NCBI RefSeq assembly: GCF_018966525.1
Contig: NZ_CP076607.1
Location: 5,270,001 to 5,334,000 of the forward strand
Direction of reading: 5' to 3'
From: Paenibacillus sophorae
GTDB lineage: Bacteria; Bacillota; Bacilli; Paenibacillales; Paenibacillaceae
DNA length: 64,000 bases
This document shows positions 7,859 to 16,413 of this stretch, one piece after another. Positions within the stretch are counted from its first letter, which is position 1. Each line of letters starts with the position of its first letter. A program made the translations under genes and the position numbers. Below the pieces are notes generated by a model that worked only from the letters and a program-made list of their open reading frames with translations, made no database searches and was not told the DNA's origin.

Positions 7859-8962
7859 ATGTTAAAAAAAATCAAAAAAGTAAAATGCATCTTTTTCGTT
7901 GCCACCTTTTTCATCGCTATCTCGTTATCTCTACAAACCGTTTCTGCTGCTGGAACAACAGAAAATACTTTAAGTGCGGACAATCAGACTACTTCATTAG
8001 TTAAAAATGTAACTGATGGAAACACAAAATTGAACGTTACTACTTTAAAGGAAACAGATATTACCAAGAAAGAAGCATTGAATAAATACAAAAAGGGGTT
8101 TGATATCGTAAAGAAATACATAATTGAGAATAACATAATGATTAATGAAGATCTTGATAATATTAAGTACCAATCACTTATATTGTCACTAGGTACATCT
8201 CTGGATTATTTTTCCGAATCAGATAGAGATGAAATCGTAAAATTAGTTAAGTTTATCGATTTATATGAAAACTCAGAAAAAAACAAAAAAATTAAAGAGT
8301 ATAAATCTAAGTTGGATACAAAAACTATAAATCAAAAAGAGCTATCAGAGCTTGTTAATCTTTTGCCAGTATCTCCATCAGATCCAACAACTGTTTTGTC
8401 TTCTGTATATGAGACACCTAGAGCATTGATTATTCAACCTCTCGCGTATTCAAACGGTTATAGTTCAATTAATGCAAGAGACTATGCTTATCAATGGTGG
8501 GATGGAAGAAATCCAACGTATTCGAATTATTATGCCAATTACTTTGGCTGTTCTATATACGATGAATGTTGGAATGATTGCACTAACTTTGTTTCTCAAG
8601 CTCTGTATGCTGGTGGCATGAAGCAATGGAGAGGACAAGGAGTCGATTCTTGGTACTTTGATGATGGTTGGTTGTCCAGCCCGTCTCATAGTTGGGGTGG
8701 AGCACATAATTTTTATGAACACTGGAAAAATCGCGCAACTCTAGCATCTGATACATCAAGTATTTCTATGGGAGACCCAGTTAATGCAGATTTTGAAAGA
8801 GATGGTGACATCAATCATACGGCAATTATTACTTTATTTAGTAATGGTCACTTTTATCTGACACAGCATACTACGGATAAGAAAGATAATGCCCTTAGCA
8901 CTTGGTACTACGAAAATTATAACGTTTATGTTTGGAGAATGAGCACAGCCTTAAACTACTGA
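7859..8962 (+). CDS. secreted amidase-domain protein (Amidase_6 type)
   Basis: A 367-residue exported protein. Residues 1-30 are a signal peptide ending VSAA. A Lys/Asn-rich helical region follows to about residue 185, then a C-terminal putative amidase domain (PF12671 type). The domain opens with YSSINARDYAYQWWDGRNP, has the catalytic Cys in NDCTNFVSQAL near residue 241 and a His in INHTAIITLF near residue 319. These papain-like domains are thought to act on cell-wall peptides or similar substrates. GAGGAG precedes ATG 7859. A small lipoprotein gene follows 15 bp on, so the two are an operon. The region is AT-rich compared with its neighbours. Confidence 0.8.
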   Translation: MLKKIKKVKCIFFVATFFIAISLSLQTVSAAGTTENTLSADNQTTSLVKNVTDGNTKLNVTTLKETDITKKEALNKYKKGFDIVKKYIIENNIMINEDLDNIKYQSLILSLGTSLDYFSESDRDEIVKLVKFIDLYENSEKNKKIKEYKSKLDTKTINQKELSELVNLLPVSPSDPTTVLSSVYETPRALIIQPLAYSNGYSSINARDYAYQWWDGRNPTYSNYYANYFGCSIYDECWNDCTNFVSQALYAGGMKQWRGQGVDSWYFDDGWLSSPSHSWGGAHNFYEHWKNRATLASDTSSISMGDPVNADFERDGDINHTAIITLFSNGHFYLTQHTTDKKDNALSTWYYENYNVYVWRMSTALNY

Positions 8963-8977
8963 GTGAGGGGTTAAAAA

Positions 8978-9355
8978 ATGCGATTAATATTGATATTATG
9001 TTTTATAGCTTTGACCGCATGTTCAAATATAACGAATAATTCTTCTGTAGAAAGTATCGTATTCGAATATGTTCAAGAGCTAAACAATCTCCCGATTCCT
9101 GAAAATGCTTCTGAAATTGAAAATAGGTCGGCAATCGATCTAAAAAGTTATGAAGTTCCTGAGAAGTTTGAAGTATTGAATAAAGCATATATTAAAAAAC
9201 TTACAGATGAAGGCTGGTCAATAACTGAAATTGAAAGTAATAAAGTGATGAGAGTGATGAAAGATAACAGTAAATATACATTGATTATTACTAAAAAGTC
9301 CAACGACAAAAACTTAACAAATGTTACAATAAGAAAAAATGTAAACGTCAAATAG
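8978..9355 (+). CDS. small lipoprotein of unknown function
   Basis: A 125-residue protein with a lipobox ending ALTAC (Cys15) and a short mature domain with an alpha/beta pattern (YIKKLTDEGWSITEIESN, then YTLIITKKSND). It is the second gene of the amidase-domain operon and could be an accessory or immunity factor for the secreted enzyme, but nothing in the sequence proves this. It parallels the SpoIID-like/lipoprotein pair at 4268-5749. Confidence 0.6.
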   Translation: MRLILILCFIALTACSNITNNSSVESIVFEYVQELNNLPIPENASEIENRSAIDLKSYEVPEKFEVLNKAYIKKLTDEGWSITEIESNKVMRVMKDNSKYTLIITKKSNDKNLTNVTIRKNVNVK

Positions 9356-9433
9356 GCTCTACCTAGCAGATGGGAGCCGGAGTATGACGGATGAGGGTCT
9401 ATCAAGATTTTCTGTGTAAACTTTTTTTAAATG

Positions 9434-9460
9434 AATCCCCCCTCGGGGGGATTTTGTGTT
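9434..9460 (+). terminator. compact rho-independent terminator
   Basis: AATCCCCCC-TC-GGGGGGATT followed by TTGTGTTT, 80 bp after the lipoprotein stop. It is symmetric enough to act on both strands and lies beside the broken IS256 end. Confidence 0.7.
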
Positions 9461-9461
9461 T

Positions 9462-10067
9462 CTAGCTGAGGCAACGCCGCTTTGTTACAATAGCTTCGTC
9501 CTGCTTGACTTTAAAATGGATGGCATCCATGTAGACGACGGCGTACACGCCTTGCAGGGGCCGATTCTGCCATTCCTTGATGAGCGGCACGATCTTATTC
9601 GTAACATTGTAAATGAGTGTCGAAGAGCCTTCGATACCGTACAGATTTTTCAGATGATCCTGAATTTCGCGGGTGCTGACACCCTTGATATAGAGGGCTA
9701 TGATCTGGTCTTGGATTCCGATAACGCTGGACTGATGCTTGCGAACAACGACGGGTTCGAACTCGCCAAGCCGATCCCGTGGAACCGCAGTCTCCTGCTT
9801 GCCATATACGCTGACGACGGTTTTCTTGCTTTTACCATTACGGCTGGTTGGCGTCATTTTGGCTTTGACTTCGTGCTTCTCGTAATCTAAATGAGTATCC
9901 AGTTCCGCTTCCAGTATTTCCAGAATCGTCTCGGCAAACAACTCTTTCAACGCATTCTGGGCATTCTGGGTAAGATGCCCGACAAGAATTAGGCTGTAAG
10001 AGGGCCATGGCAAAAGCGTGGCCAACTCCTTCAGTCTATCCTGAAATAACTTTATTTCATTATCCAA
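9462..10067 (-). pseudogene. truncated IS256-family transposase
   Basis: The 201 residues match the N-terminal half of IS256-family mutator transposases (usual length about 400): LKELFAETILEILEAELDTH, TPTSRNGKSKKTVVS, and the first catalytic Asp in VVYMDAIHFKVKQDE. The frame then ends within about ten codons and the remaining DDE residues are absent, so the element has lost its 3' half and cannot transpose. The stretch at 9393-9421 may be the left terminal repeat, suggesting an internal deletion. A 5' fragment of the same element type, in the opposite direction, lies at 19500-19556. Confidence 0.85.
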
Positions 10068-10117
10068 TAACGCCGCGTTAGCGGTATGAGCATCTTATAC
10101 TTATTTTCTCGAAACAT

Positions 10118-10146
10118 AAAAAGCACGGTACCTAGCGGGTCCATGC
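10118..10146 (-). terminator. terminator of the orphan HTH-TPR regulator gene
   Basis: On the minus strand a nine-pair stem with one bulged base (GCATGGACC and GGTACCGTGC) runs into TTTTTATG, 79 bases after the regulator stop. A relative lies at 3558-3590. Confidence 0.7.
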
Positions 10147-10224
10147 CTGATAGACAATCGTTTAGTCAAAGATCAGCTTGAATGTTCCAAATATTTTAAT
10201 AATCCGCCACTAAATGAAGCCCCC

Positions 10225-11529
10225 CTAAACCGGCTTCTGAACATGCATAAACTCTTTGATCAGATCGCCGAAATAAGTCTCGCTGTTAGTCTTGGAGGAC
10301 AGTTCAAGCGCCTTCAGGCAGCTTTCCATACCTTCTTTCATTTTTCCCCGCCGGACGCAATAGATGGAATATTGAATGGCAAAACGCAGCCGCCGCTCCA
10401 TATTCACCACATCCGTGAATTGATCAAAGCCGGAAATCGACTCGGCAAATTCATTTATAATCCAATCTATCGAAAAATGATATTTATTCGCGGATTGAAC
10501 GATTGTAACCAGTCCGGACAGAATTTCTTCCGGGTGATTCCGCAAAAAATCAACGTAGGCTTCCAGCGACTCCTGACGGCCCATCAGGATGTCTTGGGTG
10601 TAGGAATTCGCCGTGGCCCATGATTTGTATTTTTGAATCTCTTGCTTATCTTCATCATTTATCGGCCCCAGCCAACTCAAGTCGGCATAACAGTCGATCG
10701 CTTTCTTGGCTTCATCGTATCTGCCCATTTTTTGCAGTGCAGTCGCTTTACAAAGGTAACCCTGCCCATAGTAAAAAATTAATGATCGTTGTAAACGGAT
10801 TGGTTCGACTCTGGAAGGAACGGAAGCTCTCTTGCTTCGTTCCCATTCCTCATATACAGCTTGTGATTGCTTGAGCAACTCATCGGCCAAAATCGCAATC
10901 CGCTCCCAGTTATGCGTAGAAAAATATATTTTAACCAGAATAATTAACGCTTCTAGTCGATGTTCTACCGGAAGTCTGCTCAGATAAGATTCAAATCGCA
11001 GAGCTGCACGTAGATTGGTCTCCATGTTTTTACCGAAATCGATTTGAAGCATCCGATAATGACTAATAGCTAAAAACTCAGAATTATTATATTTTTCACT
11101 ATCGATTACGCATTGATATAGCAAAACAGATGCCTGCTTATGTCCAAGCTTAAAAAGCTCCTCCGCTGTATTAAAAATGTCGCCGATATAAGACAAGTTA
11201 TCCACCAGTATCTCCAGCACTTTGGCAAGACAATCAAGTTTGTTCGTTTCCGCACAGCGAAGCATGAAGGGACGAATTCTCCGCCAGTGAGGAGCAACCC
11301 GAATCAAGCATTCTGCAATATATAGATCGTAAAGCTCTCCTTCCGGAAGTCCCATTCCCCGAGTGATTGAATCGAGTTCGCGTACCGAGATGTTACGGGG
11401 TGGATTACGGTTAATAACGGCACTTAAGGTTCCTCGATTAAGACCACAACGTTCAGCAAAGCTATAAAGATTAAGCCCTTCTTTGCGGATATGTGATTCT
11501 ATTACATTACGAAGTGCAGAAACTTCCAT
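10225..11529 (-). CDS. HTH-TPR regulator, RRNPP/AloR-like (orphan copy)
   Basis: A 434-residue cytoplasmic regulator. The N-terminal Xre-type helix-turn-helix includes LYSFAERCGLNRGTLSAVIN (residues about 21-40), followed by RELDSITRGMGLPEGELYDL. The rest is all-helical with tetratricopeptide-like repeats, for example QKMGRYDEAKKAIDCYADL. This is the plan of RRNPP peptide receptors and of AloR proteins described in Paenibacillus polymyxa. It is closely similar along its whole length to the 11818-13200 gene. Start ATG 11529 follows AAGGGGGT. Only about 79 bases separate its stop from a terminator and no pre-peptide frame is found there; IS256 debris adjoins. It may therefore have lost its own peptide. 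Confidence 0.8.
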   Translation of the reverse strand: MEVSALRNVIESHIRKEGLNLYSFAERCGLNRGTLSAVINRNPPRNISVRELDSITRGMGLPEGELYDLYIAECLIRVAPHWRRIRPFMLRCAETNKLDCLAKVLEILVDNLSYIGDIFNTAEELFKLGHKQASVLLYQCVIDSEKYNNSEFLAISHYRMLQIDFGKNMETNLRAALRFESYLSRLPVEHRLEALIILVKIYFSTHNWERIAILADELLKQSQAVYEEWERSKRASVPSRVEPIRLQRSLIFYYGQGYLCKATALQKMGRYDEAKKAIDCYADLSWLGPINDEDKQEIQKYKSWATANSYTQDILMGRQESLEAYVDFLRNHPEEILSGLVTIVQSANKYHFSIDWIINEFAESISGFDQFTDVVNMERRLRFAIQYSIYCVRRGKMKEGMESCLKALELSSKTNSETYFGDLIKEFMHVQKPV

Positions 11530-11605
11530 CTGTACCCCCTTAAAACATTTAATAAAAAGATTCGCTATATCAACTAAACTCTTTTTATGTTAATCTTTTA
11601 ATTTT

Positions 11606-11637
11606 TATAAAAAAATAGACCCTATAAGGGCCTGTCT
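11606..11637 (-). terminator. terminator of the regulator/pre-peptide operon
   Basis: On the minus strand AGACAGGCCC-TTAT-AGGGTCT forms an imperfect hairpin followed by ATTTTTTTATAAA, 15 bases after the pre-peptide stop. It separates this operon from the orphan regulator gene. Confidence 0.65.
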
Positions 11638-11651
11638 AAATAAATAGAGGA

Positions 11652-11795
11652 TTATACACCCACTCCATGATCCAGCGGTTGGACAATAGAACCTCCGCCT
11701 CCCAGCTTCGGTGAACTTTTAGCTCCGTCTGCAAATGCGGTAGTACCTAATGTCAGAAGAAACAAAGTAACCAGAGTGATTATGATTTTTTTCAC
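11652..11795 (-). CDS. secreted 47-residue pre-peptide, probable AloP-like signal
   Basis: A short frame too small for most gene finders: GTG at 11795, 47 codons, TAA at 11652-11654. GAGGAGG at 11806-11812 lies ten bases upstream. The N-terminus, MKKIIITLVTLFLLTLG, is a classic signal peptide with a cleavage site after AFA (residue 22). The exported 25 residues are small and Gly-rich and end SIVQPLDHGVGV. The gene begins 22 bp after the stop of the HTH-TPR regulator on the same strand and a terminator follows. This regulator-then-pre-peptide order is the hallmark of RRNPP and AloR-AloP signalling, in which a C-terminal piece is released outside, re-imported by an oligopeptide permease and bound by the TPR protein. 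The HGxG pattern near the C-terminus recalls the SHGRGG peptide I remember for an Alo system (from memory). The exact mature peptide is inference. Confidence 0.8.
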   Translation of the reverse strand: MKKIIITLVTLFLLTLGTTAFADGAKSSPKLGGGGSIVQPLDHGVGV

Positions 11796-11817
11796 GATTC
11801 CAAATCCTCCTCTAAGT

Positions 11818-13200
11818 TTAAATTGTATATTTCAGAGTTGTCCTAATCCGCATTTGTTCCATAACCATTTTATATTGATTGTTCTGAGTCGGCCCAACGT
11901 ATTCTCTGTACGCCTCCAAAAGCGATGTCGCTTCCGCAAAAACGGTCTCATTGTTGGTCTTAAAGGAAAGATCCAAAGCTTTAAGACAACTCTCAATACC
12001 TTCTTCATATTTGCTGTGGCGGAAAAAGTAAACGGACATCTGAATGGCAAGGCGCAACCGCCGTTCCAAGTTCACAGTATCATTATAACTCTCAAATCCA
12101 GAAATTTCATCAACAAATTTACAAATAATGTCGTCTATTGAAAAATTATAAATATTAGCAGACTGAATTATTGTCGCTAGTCCCGACAGAACTTCCCCCG
12201 GGTGATTGCCAAGAAAATCAGCATATTCATCCAAGATTTCCTGTTTTCCCATAAGGACATCTAAAGTATATAAATTAGCTTGGGCCCAATCGCGGAATTG
12301 CAGCACTTCCTGCTCTTCTTCAGCATTTTCCGGTCCTAGCCAGCTTAAATCGGCATAGAGAGCAATCGCCTTACCGGCCTCTTCATACTTCCCCATTTTT
12401 TGAAGCGCGGTTCCTTTACAAAGATAGCCCTGTCCAAAGTAACGTATTAACGATTTTCGCAGCCGAATCGGCTCTCCCTGGGAAGAACTTAAGAATCTCG
12501 TTTCATCTTTCCACTCCCTATAAACCGTGTGGGCCAGGTCAATCAACTCATCTGATAACATTTCAAACTGTTTCCAATTATGTACGGAAAAATAAATTCG
12601 AAGTAGTTCTACCAGAGCATCAAGCCGCAGTTCCACCGGCAGCGATTTCCGGTAAGGCTCGAACTGCAGCGCCGCCCTCAAATTGGCCTCCATATCCTTT
12701 CCAATGGCTATCTGAAACATCCGGTAGTGGCTGATGGCCAGGCGCTCGGAGTTGTTGTATTTTTCGCTTTCGATCACGCAACGGTACAATAATTTGGAAG
12801 CATCTCTGTATCCCTGCTCATACATCTGCTCCGCGGTAGCGTAGATCTCCCCGATATGGGACAAGTTGTCCAGCAGCATTTCGAGCACTTTTCCAATACA
12901 GTCCAGCTTCCCCGTCTGCGCGCAGCGAAGCAGAAAAGGCTTCAGCCGGCGCCAGTGGGGCACGGACTGGATAAAGCATTCTTCCGCATAAAGACTGTAA
13001 AGCTCCCCTTCGGGCAGACCCATGCCTTTGGTTATCAAATCAAGCTCGCGCACGGATATTTTACGGGGGGGCTTTCTGTTGATGATGGCGCTCAAGGTGC
13101 CCCGATTGACACCGGCCTGCTCCGCAAAGCTCTGCATCGTAAGTCCCTGCTCCCGAATATAAGTTTCCATTTCACATCGGATCGTAGCACTGCTGATCAA
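11818..13200 (-). CDS. HTH-TPR regulator, RRNPP/AloR-like peptide receptor
   Basis: A 460-residue regulator with an N-terminal Xre-type helix-turn-helix (MQSFAEQAGVNRGTLSAIIN) followed by RELDLITKGMGLPEGELYSL, then helical TPR-like repeats to the end (QKMGKYEEAGKAIALYADL). It is the paralogue of 10225-11529. The frame extends to 13218, but GGAGGTGA at 13207-13214 sits five bases before TTG 13200. Starting there also makes the N-terminus line up with the paralogue. A 47-residue secreted pre-peptide gene follows after 22 bp. By analogy with NprR, PlcR and AloR it probably binds the re-imported peptide and changes transcription. An inverted repeat just upstream (13241-13262) may be its own operator. 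Targets are unknown. Confidence 0.82.
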   Translation of the reverse strand: MISSATIRCEMETYIREQGLTMQSFAEQAGVNRGTLSAIINRKPPRKISVRELDLITKGMGLPEGELYSLYAEECFIQSVPHWRRLKPFLLRCAQTGKLDCIGKVLEMLLDNLSHIGEIYATAEQMYEQGYRDASKLLYRCVIESEKYNNSERLAISHYRMFQIAIGKDMEANLRAALQFEPYRKSLPVELRLDALVELLRIYFSVHNWKQFEMLSDELIDLAHTVYREWKDETRFLSSSQGEPIRLRKSLIRYFGQGYLCKGTALQKMGKYEEAGKAIALYADLSWLGPENAEEEQEVLQFRDWAQANLYTLDVLMGKQEILDEYADFLGNHPGEVLSGLATIIQSANIYNFSIDDIICKFVDEISGFESYNDTVNLERRLRLAIQMSVYFFRHSKYEEGIESCLKALDLSFKTNNETVFAEATSLLEAYREYVGPTQNNQYKMVMEQMRIRTTLKYTI

Positions 13201-13240
13201 TAGAGTCACCTCCAACAAGACATTTACTATGCATCCAAAT

Positions 13241-13262
13241 ATTAGTATATAGCAATACTAAT
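13241..13262. promoter_or_regulatory. inverted repeat upstream of the regulator/pre-peptide operon
   Basis: ATTAGTAT-atagca-ATACTAAT, perfect 8-base arms with a 6-base spacer, centred about 50 bases upstream of TTG 13200. Its position and symmetry fit an operator for a dimeric Xre-type regulator, possibly the product of the adjacent gene. No matching repeat was seen before the orphan paralogue. Confidence 0.5.
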
Positions 13263-13400
13263 CTATTACTCTCCAGCGGTCAATTAATAAACCTTTAATT
13301 TATCGGGATTTCGAACAGGAAGACAGGCGCCGTGCCGGTCTACGCATTCAACCTATATACTGCAGTATTCGGATTTCAGTATAAGGAGGATGATCCACCC

Positions 13401-14390
13401 GTGATTATCGGAACGGTAGTTAATGCATCCGGATTAGCCCAGGCCAGGCTGATGGCAGGCTCAGTCAAACGGCAAATGCCTGACGCCAAAGTTTTAGTCT
13501 GCCTTGTAGAAGAGAGTCCAGTGGGACCATTGCCGGACATTGACTGGATTTTTACGGCCAGACAAATTTCCGGCTACATCGGATTCCACGATTTTGACAG
13601 ATATATATTCAAGTTTAATTCACTCCAATGCGGCACGGCAATGAAGGGGCAGCTGTTAACCTATCTTCTTGAAGCCTTTCCGGCTGAAGAGCATATTGTT
13701 TATCTCGATCCGGAGATGTATGTGTTTAAGCCGTTTGACGAGATCGAACACATGCTTAGCTACTATGATGTTGTCTTAACCCCCCATCACCTCGAACCTT
13801 CGGACGCCTGGGATTGTTCCCGCGAAATCGGCACGCTGCAGGACGGCACCTTTCACAGCGGTCTTGTGGCCGTGAAGAATTCCTGGGAAGGACGCAATTT
13901 CGCAGATTGGTGGATGAAGATCATTGCAGGCGATTTTGGCGGACAACCAAACGGAATTTTTACCGATCAGCCTTATCTGAATTTCGCACCCGCTTTTTTC
14001 AATACGGGCATACTTCGCCATCCGGGGTATAATCTGGCATTCTGGAATCTGCATGAGAACGGCAGACAGCTCTTTCGCGCCGGCGATGAATACTGTCTAA
14101 CCAACCACACCCCTCTTCGCTGCGCGAACTTCAGCAACTTTTTGGGACTGCTGGACAGCTGCATAGACACCTATACTCCCCATGACGGGACTTATAGACA
14201 AATGTGGAACGAATATAAGCAAAATTGGGCTTGGCTGTCACTCCAGCATCCCGCCCTGCCTTGGAACTACGACTACTTTTACAGTGGGGAGAAGATTGCC
14301 GATGAGACCAAATTACGCTATAGAGCGGCAAAAATAGACCATTTTGTTGAGGCAAATCCCTTCTCTCTTTCAAACCACAGTGATTTCTAA
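13401..14390 (+). CDS. GT-A fold glycosyltransferase (putative nucleotide-diphospho-sugar transferase)
   Basis: A 329-residue enzyme with a GT-A layout: N-terminal IIGTVVNASGLAQARLMAGS, then the metal/nucleotide motif EHIVYLDPEMYVFKPFD (a DxD variant, DPE), and later FFNTGILRHPGYNLAFWNLH. It is about 45% similar by eye to the next gene. The frame is open from 13332, but AAGGAGGA at 13383-13390 and alignment with the paralogue (MIICSVT) place the start at GTG 13401. It opens an operon running to 17911. Cytoplasmic; donor and acceptor unknown. The setting suggests assembly of a surface or spore glycan. Confidence 0.78.
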   Translation: MIIGTVVNASGLAQARLMAGSVKRQMPDAKVLVCLVEESPVGPLPDIDWIFTARQISGYIGFHDFDRYIFKFNSLQCGTAMKGQLLTYLLEAFPAEEHIVYLDPEMYVFKPFDEIEHMLSYYDVVLTPHHLEPSDAWDCSREIGTLQDGTFHSGLVAVKNSWEGRNFADWWMKIIAGDFGGQPNGIFTDQPYLNFAPAFFNTGILRHPGYNLAFWNLHENGRQLFRAGDEYCLTNHTPLRCANFSNFLGLLDSCIDTYTPHDGTYRQMWNEYKQNWAWLSLQHPALPWNYDYFYSGEKIADETKLRYRAAKIDHFVEANPFSLSNHSDF

Positions 14391-14416
14391 TCCCGATTAT
14401 GACAAGGAGGCACTCC

Positions 14417-15409
14417 ATGATTATTTGTTCGGTGACCTGTGCCGATAACCTGCACGAGGCAAAAATGATGGCAAGAGCAGCCAAATATCACATGCCGTAT
14501 GCCCGGGTTGTAATTTGCCTGATGGAACGGACGATTCATCCGGCGGCGCTTAACGTACCGTGGTTTGATGATGTGATTCTTGCCAAGGATCTGGGAATTC
14601 CCCGGTTTGAAGGGAGTATCTTTAAATACAGTCTGCTTGAGGGGGTAACCTCGATCAAACCAGCGTTTCTCCGCTTATTATTCGACCGGTATCCGGAGGA
14701 GATGAATGTCGTATTCATGGATACCGATATCATCGCCTATGCTCCTTACGATGACCTGCTGGCCGCCCTGGAGCATCATGATATTCTGTTATCCCCTCAC
14801 CGGATCGAACCAAACGGCGAGCCTCTCGGCTATCTGCATCATGGTATTTTTAATACCGGTTTTCTGGCGCTTCGAAGATCGGAGGAAACGATGCGTTTTC
14901 TGGAATGGTGGGGACAGCGGCTGTACAGCTACTGCTATTATAACGCTCCCTTTTTTGTGGATCAGAAATGGGTGGACCTGGCTCCGGCTTTATTTAACGT
15001 CAAGGTATGGAAGCATCCGGGGTATAATGTCGCCGCGTGGAATCTGCATGAGCGCTGCCGAAAAATTGTCCGTGAGGAAAATGGACGGTATTGGCTGGAA
15101 AATAATGTTCCTTTCGTTTGCTACCACTATTCCGGATTGCACGGGATGCTGCAATATTGTATGAACGAGTGGATCCCCGACCGTGGAAACCCGCTGTACC
15201 GGCTGCTGCAGCTCTATTTGGAGGAGATGGATACGATGGGCAAAGAGGAACTCTCCGAAGTCCCCTGGAGCTATGACTATTATCTGGATGGCAGTCCGAT
15301 AACCGCAGAAGAAAGGAAAGCATACGGCAGCGACGTTCAGGCTTTTGAGTCAGGCCGCGATCCCTTCCTGTCCAGATTCGGCTCCCGGGAGGGAGACGGT
15401 GGAATATGA
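14417..15409 (+). CDS. GT-A fold glycosyltransferase, paralogue of upstream gene
   Basis: A 330-residue paralogue of 13401-14390: MIICSVTCADNLHEAKMMAR, then NVVFMDTDIIAYAPYDDLL with a canonical DTD, then FNVKVWKHPGYNVAAWNLHE. AAGGAGG lies six bases before ATG 14417, so the 14399 start in the same frame is unlikely. The stop overlaps the next start by four bases (ATGA), so translation is coupled to the RmlA-like gene. The DTD here against DPE in the upstream copy suggests the copies have diverged in donor or in metal use. Confidence 0.8.
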   Translation: MIICSVTCADNLHEAKMMARAAKYHMPYARVVICLMERTIHPAALNVPWFDDVILAKDLGIPRFEGSIFKYSLLEGVTSIKPAFLRLLFDRYPEEMNVVFMDTDIIAYAPYDDLLAALEHHDILLSPHRIEPNGEPLGYLHHGIFNTGFLALRRSEETMRFLEWWGQRLYSYCYYNAPFFVDQKWVDLAPALFNVKVWKHPGYNVAAWNLHERCRKIVREENGRYWLENNVPFVCYHYSGLHGMLQYCMNEWIPDRGNPLYRLLQLYLEEMDTMGKEELSEVPWSYDYYLDGSPITAEERKAYGSDVQAFESGRDPFLSRFGSREGDGGI

Positions 15410-16413
15410 AAGGACTGATCGTCTGCGCCGGAAAAGGTACCCGCCTAAGACCGTTTACACTTACCCAACCGAAGACGCTGCTTCCTGTCGCCAATAAACC
15501 GATTTTGTTCTATGCGATTGAAAAGCTGGCCAATGAAGGTATTCATGAGATCGGAATCGTGATCCATCCGTCCCAGGAAGAGACGATTCGCGGCGCCGCG
15601 GGCAGCGGAGAACGATTCGGAGTATCCCTGACTTACTTGTACCAGCAAGTGCCGAGGGGTATTGCGGATGCGGTGGCCGCAGCTGAGGATTACATCGGAC
15701 AGAGTGATTTCATTCTGCTTCTCGGCGACAATCTGATCAAAGAACCCCTCAAGACGCTGATTGACCAGCTGAAGCACTCGGCCGCCTGCATCCTGCTCAC
15801 TCACGTTGAGAATCCGCAGCAGTTCGGTGTTGCCGAAATCAATGAAACCCGGATTATCGCGCTGGAAGAGAAGCCGAAATTCCCCAAAAGCAATCTCGCG
15901 GTCGTCGGCAGCTACGCCTTTAAAGCTGGAATTTTTGATTACATCCGAGCCTTGACGGTCTCTGACCGGGGAGAGCTGGAAATAACGGACGCCATACAGC
16001 GGCTGATCGACAGCGGAGAAAGGGTTGCCTATGCGATAACCCGGGAGCACTGCTCCGACGTGGGGACCTCAGAGCGGTGGCTTGCGGCCAACAACTGGAT
16101 GATGGATGAGCTGTACGGAGAGAAGAACGGCATTTCCGGGGAATCCACTCTGGTCAATTGTACAGTTCATGCTCCGGTGGTCATCGGTTCCGACTGCATA
16201 ATAAAGAACTGCACGATCGGCCCTTATGTTTCGGTCATGTCCGGAGCCCATTTGGAGGGATGCCGTCTAGAACACAGCATTCTGCTGCGGGATGTCACAA
16301 TCAGCGGCACCGGCGAGGCCGTCATTGCCGGCATTCTTGGCGATGAGGCGAGCATCATAGGCTCTTCCGCCAAAGGACCAACCGCCCTTAAGATCGGAGG
16401 AGATCAAGGATGA
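15406..16413 (+). CDS. glucose-1-phosphate thymidylyltransferase, long form
   Basis: A 335-residue sugar nucleotidyltransferase. The N-terminal half has CAGKGTRLRPFTLTQPKTLL, the pyrophosphorylase signature, and LLLGDNLIKE with the catalytic Asp. The C-terminal 90 residues form a left-handed beta-helix (hexapeptide) segment: VNCTVHAPVVIGSDCIIKNC. This is the long RmlA/RfbA type (about 350 residues), which charges sugar-1-phosphates with dTTP. It is coupled by four-base overlaps to the gene before and the RmlC-like gene after. No rmlB or rmlD lies in the operon, so the later steps must come from elsewhere or the product is another dTDP sugar. Confidence 0.82.
   Translation: MKGLIVCAGKGTRLRPFTLTQPKTLLPVANKPILFYAIEKLANEGIHEIGIVIHPSQEETIRGAAGSGERFGVSLTYLYQQVPRGIADAVAAAEDYIGQSDFILLLGDNLIKEPLKTLIDQLKHSAACILLTHVENPQQFGVAEINETRIIALEEKPKFPKSNLAVVGSYAFKAGIFDYIRALTVSDRGELEITDAIQRLIDSGERVAYAITREHCSDVGTSERWLAANNWMMDELYGEKNGISGESTLVNCTVHAPVVIGSDCIIKNCTIGPYVSVMSGAHLEGCRLEHSILLRDVTISGTGEAVIAGILGDEASIIGSSAKGPTALKIGGDQG

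Noticed and set aside
10081..10224. Possible pre-peptide gene after the orphan regulator
   Set aside because: All minus-strand frames were read; none has a start site followed by a signal-peptide-like sequence before the terminator.
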